From Acidobacteriota bacterium (lineage in GTDB: Bacteria; Acidobacteriota; Terriglobia; Acidiferrales; UBA7541): a DNA stretch of 64,000 bases. Made by a program: the position numbers and the translations under genes. Positions 60,556 through 64,000 of this stretch are shown here, one piece after another (within the stretch, counting starts at the first letter, position 1; each line of letters begins with the position of its first letter). The stretch lies in NCBI GenBank assembly GCA_013289715.1, contig JABCZJ010000016.1, positions 62,001 through 126,000 on the forward strand. The letters are read 5' to 3'. The notes under the pieces were generated by a model, which was not told the origin of the DNA, ran no database searches, and worked only from the letters and a program-made list of their open reading frames with translations.

Positions 60556-60749
60556 TCCGACTACAAGATTTCCGTGCCAGCGTGATCCGGATTCAGCTGC
60601 GGGCGCAAGGGATCCCCGTCAAAGCGCTCTGCCCATAAATTCGTTGTGTCCGCGTCAAGACGAGCATACGATGCGCCAGACAGAAGTCTAAATCGAGCTT
60701 TCCGGTTACGATCGCTCTGGCAGCCAAGAAAGCAGGAGAGAAAAAAACG

Positions 60750-61532
60750 ATGATTAAGCGAATGCTGTACCTTTCTACGCTGTCTGTATTGTTCGTGTCC
60801 ATGTTCGCATTTTCCGCGCCGGCCGCGCGCGCGCAACAAACCGAGGCTCCTAGGCAGCCAGTGGTCTACACCTACGTCTCTTTCTTCGGAGTTCCCCGCG
60901 CGCAGTGGCCCACATACGAAAAGACCCTGGCGTCCGGGCACAAGGTTTTCGACAGTCTCCTCGCCGACGGAACGATCCTCAGCTACGGTGACGGCGTTCT
61001 GGAAGTTCATGAAGGGCTGAACGCGCCAACGCACGTGGGCTGGTTTGCTTCGTCCTCGATTGCGGGCTTGATGAAAACTTTGGCGGCCCTGCGCGCCGCG
61101 GCCACTACTTCCGCCGATTTCGCCTACACCATGCACTCCGATGCGATCACCATGTCCACCATGTACAACGGCAAAGGCGGCACCACCGACAGTGGCTACG
61201 TCCTGGTGCAGGATTGGACCCCGAAGCCAGGCCACGTCGAAGAGTTCAAAGATTTGATAACGAAGTATCGCAAGCCCTGGTTGGATGCCGCGGTTGCCGA
61301 CGGCACCCTGTCCGGCTATTCGCTTGAGGAAGACCTGATTCACACGGAAACGCCCGGCGCGTACACCCTGATCGCCGTTTTTCCAAACGCCGCAGCCATG
61401 GATAAGTTCTATGCGGAAATCGAAGCGCTGCATAAAACGCAACCGCTCTTCGGCGATGTGTACAGCTCCACGATAGATTACGCCACGCACCGCGACCACC
61501 TACTGCGCATCCTGTACTCGAAGAGCAAATAA
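60750..61532 (+). CDS. Secreted protein with two related alpha/beta-barrel-like halves, unknown function
   Basis: The 260-residue protein has a signal peptide (FVSMFAFSAPAARAQ). The two halves look alike: QWPTYEKTLASGHKVFDSLLADGTILSYGDGV and HVEEFKDLITKYRKPWLDAAVADGTLSGYSLE. This suggests a duplicated dimeric alpha/beta-barrel (ABM-like) fold. No catalytic motif is known. A GCAGGAGA ribosome-binding site precedes the ATG and a terminator follows. Confidence 0.7.
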   Translation: MIKRMLYLSTLSVLFVSMFAFSAPAARAQQTEAPRQPVVYTYVSFFGVPRAQWPTYEKTLASGHKVFDSLLADGTILSYGDGVLEVHEGLNAPTHVGWFASSSIAGLMKTLAALRAAATTSADFAYTMHSDAITMSTMYNGKGGTTDSGYVLVQDWTPKPGHVEEFKDLITKYRKPWLDAAVADGTLSGYSLEEDLIHTETPGAYTLIAVFPNAAAMDKFYAEIEALHKTQPLFGDVYSSTIDYATHRDHLLRILYSKSK

Positions 61533-61563
61533 GCGTAAGTAACGCGATTCACGCTGCGTAGGA

Positions 61564-61589
61564 GCGGGTCTCAGACCCGCCCCTTTTTT
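61564..61589 (+). terminator. Rho-independent terminator
   Basis: GCGGGT/ACCCGC with a 5 nt loop (61564-61580) is followed by CCC and TTTTTT (61584-61589), 30 bp after the secreted protein stop. The palindrome also resembles the dispersed hairpin family at 41.7 and 43.2 kb. Confidence 0.7.
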
Positions 61590-62611
61590 CCACGAATGGA
61601 AATCGTCAATGTTGCCGACGTGCCACCCGAGCGCAGGCATTTGACTGGTGTCGAAGGATCGCTCAACCGTCGCCTATCCGCATCAATATCAATCCTTGTC
61701 CATGAAGACGGATCCCAGACCGGTCCTTGACTTGTATTGCCATCGCATTTGTTGTCCAAGACCCTGTGCGTCGGGATCGATGTACCAATGGTCTACGTCG
61801 TATTTGCACGGCGTTTTCCGAAACTTGTTCACCCGCGCTCGGGGGATTCGAAGCACCGTCCTACCTTCGCGATAGAAGATCTTCGTCGGATCAGGATGTA
61901 CCGTGAACAATCCTCTCTGAGCCCGGATCCGGTCAAAAATGAACGGTGGGGTGAATCGTAAGGCGCGGCGCCAGTCTACTGTGACGCCTCCAGTTCTGCA
62001 GCGACTCGGGACGTCCCGGTCCTGCGCGATTCGTCTTCTTGGGAACACACACAACCTCCGTCCCCTGCCGCTTTCCCTTCACGAACTTAGCCATCTCCGT
62101 ATTTCTACGAATATTCAACAACCAGCAAATGAGTTAGCGCGAGTCGGGGCACTTTTCAGCCCCGATGAGGACGCAACATGCAGGCTGGTACACAGACAAA
62201 CGGGTTACGAGGTAAATCGCACGGGCTATCGCTCGGACATGGCGACGCGGGGATGTGGGCCAGCGCCTCTCGCCAGCGTCGGTCAGCCAGCCCCGCAACC
62301 TCTTCCCACGTATGCAAGTCAGCTTGCGGCCACGACGTACGCGCCGTACGCAGTCTGAATCGACACTCGCGGCGATTAGAAACATGACTCAACTCATTGA
62401 AAAGAAACAGTCGGGTCCATTTCTAGTCGACACTATTTTTTGTCATTTTGCGCCCCGCAATTTCGCAGTTCGATAGCACGTCGCCACGTCCGACCGATTA
62501 TTACGCACTCCCAACCAGTCGCTGCTCACGCTGTCCTTGTGCCAGCATCGCGCGCAGCGCTAAAATAAGATGCTCCAGAACGCGCATGACACATACCGTG
62601 AGGCACAACCA
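61590..62611. other. Gene-poor kilobase before the pyrroline-5-carboxylate dehydrogenase gene
   Basis: I cannot support a gene here. Short frames of 60-140 codons occur on both strands; the best is on the minus strand from about 62094 (MAKFVKGKRQGTEVVCVPKK...), with GGAG directly before it, but it matches nothing I recognise. A perfect hairpin TCGGGGC/GCCCCGA with an 8 nt loop is at 62144-62165. The plus strand changes from C-rich to G-rich across this region. Confidence 0.4.
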
Positions 62612-64000
62612 ATGACATCGACGGCTACCACTGGTAGGACCGGTGCGACCGGCACATCCGGCACGCCTGAGGCTGCAGTGAATTTGCAACGCGGGGAGTT
62701 TGCGAACGAAGCGTTCATAGATTTCAGCAAGCCTGAAAACCGCAAGGCTATGGAGGACGCGCTGGCATCGGTGCGCGGGATGTTTGGGCGCGAGTACCCG
62801 CTGACCATCGGCGGCGAGCGGATCACTACCACGGAGAAGATCAGGTCTTACAATCCGTCGCATCCCGATCAAGTGATTGGAGTGTTTCAGAAGGCGACCG
62901 TGGAGATGGCGAAGACGGCTGTGGAGAAGGCGCATGCGGCGTTTGAGCGCTGGAAGCGCGTGCCGGTGGAAGGGCGCGTGGCTTGTTTGTATCGCGCGGC
63001 GGATATTTTGCGCAAGCGGCGCTACGAACTGGATGCCTGGCTGAGCTATGAAATCGGCAAGACCTGGCCAGAAGCGGATGCGGACATAGCCGAGCTGATT
63101 GATTTCTGCGAATACTATGGGCGCGAAGCTTTGCGGCTGGGCACGCCGCAGAAATTGACACCGTACCGCGGCGAGAAAAATTATCTGAAATATATTCCGC
63201 TGGGTGTGGGGATCGTGATTCCGCCGTGGAATTTCGCGGCGGCGATTATGGGCGGCATGACGGTCGCCGCGGTCGTCACCGGCAATACCGTGGTGGTGAA
63301 ACCATCGAGCGATTCGCCGACGATTGCCGCGATCTTCATTGATATTTTGTACGAGGCGGGCGTGCCGGGCGACGTCGTCAGCTTCTTTACTGGTCCAGGC
63401 AGCACGGCGGGCGAAGCGCTGGTGACGCATCCCAAGACGCGGTTCATTGCGTTCACCGGATCGAAGGAAGCGGGGCTGCGGATTGCCGAGCAAGCGACCA
63501 AGACTCAGCCGGGGCAAGTTTGGATCAAGCGCACGGTGCTGGAAATGGGCGGCAAGGACGCGATCGTCGTGGACGACGAGGCGGACGTGGATGCGGCAGT
63601 GGAAGGCGTGGCGCTATCGGCGTTTGGTTATCAGGGGCAGAAGTGTTCGGCGTGCTCGCGGGCCATCGTCGCGGAAAAAATCTATGACGAGTTCTTGAGC
63701 AAGCTGGTGGAGCGCGTGAAGAAAATGAAAGTGGGGCCGATCGAGGATCCCGCGAATTATATGGGCCCGGTGATCAACAAGGCGGCGATGACTTCGATTC
63801 TTGGTTACATTGACCACGGAAAAAAGGAAGGGCGCCTGGTGGCCGGCGGGAAACGCGCGGAGGGCGACGGATATTTCATCGAGCCGACGGTAATCGCGGA
63901 CGTGGATCGCAAGGCGCGCATTTTCCAGGAAGAAATTTTTGGTCCGGTTTTGGCGGTGACGAAGGCGAAGGATTTCGATGAGGCGCTTGCGATGGCCAAC
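62612..64000 (+). CDS. pruA: 1-pyrroline-5-carboxylate dehydrogenase, 3' end cut by the window
   Basis: Translating from the ATG at 62612 gives 463 codons to the window edge. The protein has N207 (IVIPPWNFAAAI), K230 (VVVKPSSDSP), general base E311 (VLEMGGKDAIVV) and nucleophile C345 (GQKCSACSR), with C348 beside it. The FEFANEAF-like GEFANEAFIDFS start and YGREALRLG segment are characteristic of L-glutamate gamma-semialdehyde dehydrogenases, the second step of proline degradation. The N-terminal Gly/Thr-rich head (residues 2-18) is unusual. The proline dehydrogenase gene is not in the window. Plus-strand G content is much higher than in other genes. Confidence 0.9.
   Translation, partial: MTSTATTGRTGATGTSGTPEAAVNLQRGEFANEAFIDFSKPENRKAMEDALASVRGMFGREYPLTIGGERITTTEKIRSYNPSHPDQVIGVFQKATVEMAKTAVEKAHAAFERWKRVPVEGRVACLYRAADILRKRRYELDAWLSYEIGKTWPEADADIAELIDFCEYYGREALRLGTPQKLTPYRGEKNYLKYIPLGVGIVIPPWNFAAAIMGGMTVAAVVTGNTVVVKPSSDSPTIAAIFIDILYEAGVPGDVVSFFTGPGSTAGEALVTHPKTRFIAFTGSKEAGLRIAEQATKTQPGQVWIKRTVLEMGGKDAIVVDDEADVDAAVEGVALSAFGYQGQKCSACSRAIVAEKIYDEFLSKLVERVKKMKVGPIEDPANYMGPVINKAAMTSILGYIDHGKKEGRLVAGGKRAEGDGYFIEPTVIADVDRKARIFQEEIFGPVLAVTKAKDFDEALAMAN

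Noticed and set aside
61689..62054. Minus-strand open frame of 121 codons in the gene-poor region
   Set aside because: No recognised domain, no ribosome-binding site, and overlapping frames on both strands are equally long.
1..64000. tRNA, rRNA, integrase or insertion sequence genes
   Set aside because: None was recognised in any intergenic stretch or reading frame.

Overview
The window looks like a chromosomal piece of a high-GC soil bacterium, most likely an Acidobacteriota member. The reasons are an Oar-type TonB-dependent receptor with an N-terminal carboxypeptidase-regulatory-like domain, many secreted peptidases, PEGA and TonB C-terminal domain proteins, and several families of small intergenic palindromic repeats. 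This assignment is inference; there is no rRNA or other marker gene here. No tRNA, rRNA, CRISPR array, intact insertion sequence or prophage was seen.

Layout. 1-8.4 kb (minus strand): truncated xylulokinase, secreted M28 carboxypeptidase, AsmA-like protein, a SAM methyltransferase with a doubled winged-helix region, and a MetE-like zinc enzyme. 8.7-13 kb (plus): cupin dioxygenase of the 2,4'-dihydroxyacetophenone dioxygenase type, IclR regulator with palindromic operators, a second MetE-like enzyme, aldehyde dehydrogenase. 13-16 kb (minus): protocatechuate 3,4-dioxygenase (pcaG, pcaH) with a two-subunit CoA-transferase, behind a good sigma70 promoter and a PcaR-like operator. 16.2-20 kb (plus): IclR regulator, MFS aromatic-acid-type transporter, acyl-CoA ligase. 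20-25.8 kb: divergent PQQ alcohol dehydrogenase-cytochrome c and large TonB receptor.

The most interesting part is 26.2-37.2 kb (plus). It encodes HyuA-like, small zinc protein, second HyuA-like, HyuB-like and UROD-like proteins, then a CoA ligase and a thiolase. The first five match acetophenone carboxylase (Apc) in order, class and size. Ligase plus thiolase would turn the 3-oxoacid product into acyl-CoA plus acetyl-CoA. With the cupin and pcaGH, the window reads as an aromatic (possibly aryl ketone) catabolic region. The substrate is not known.

37.4-64 kb is mostly general or housekeeping: HAD phosphatase, YgjV-like protein, TonB-domain protein, YeiH-type permease, beta-barrel protein, old yellow enzyme, MurJ, PEGA protein, S9/M61/S9A peptidases, a GcvT-like protein divergent from two tandem FAD oxidoreductases, a truncated antitoxin reading frame, Tat phosphoesterase, amidohydrolase, and a 3'-truncated 1-pyrroline-5-carboxylate dehydrogenase. 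A gene-poor kilobase (61.6-62.6 kb) coincides with a switch from C-rich to G-rich plus strand.
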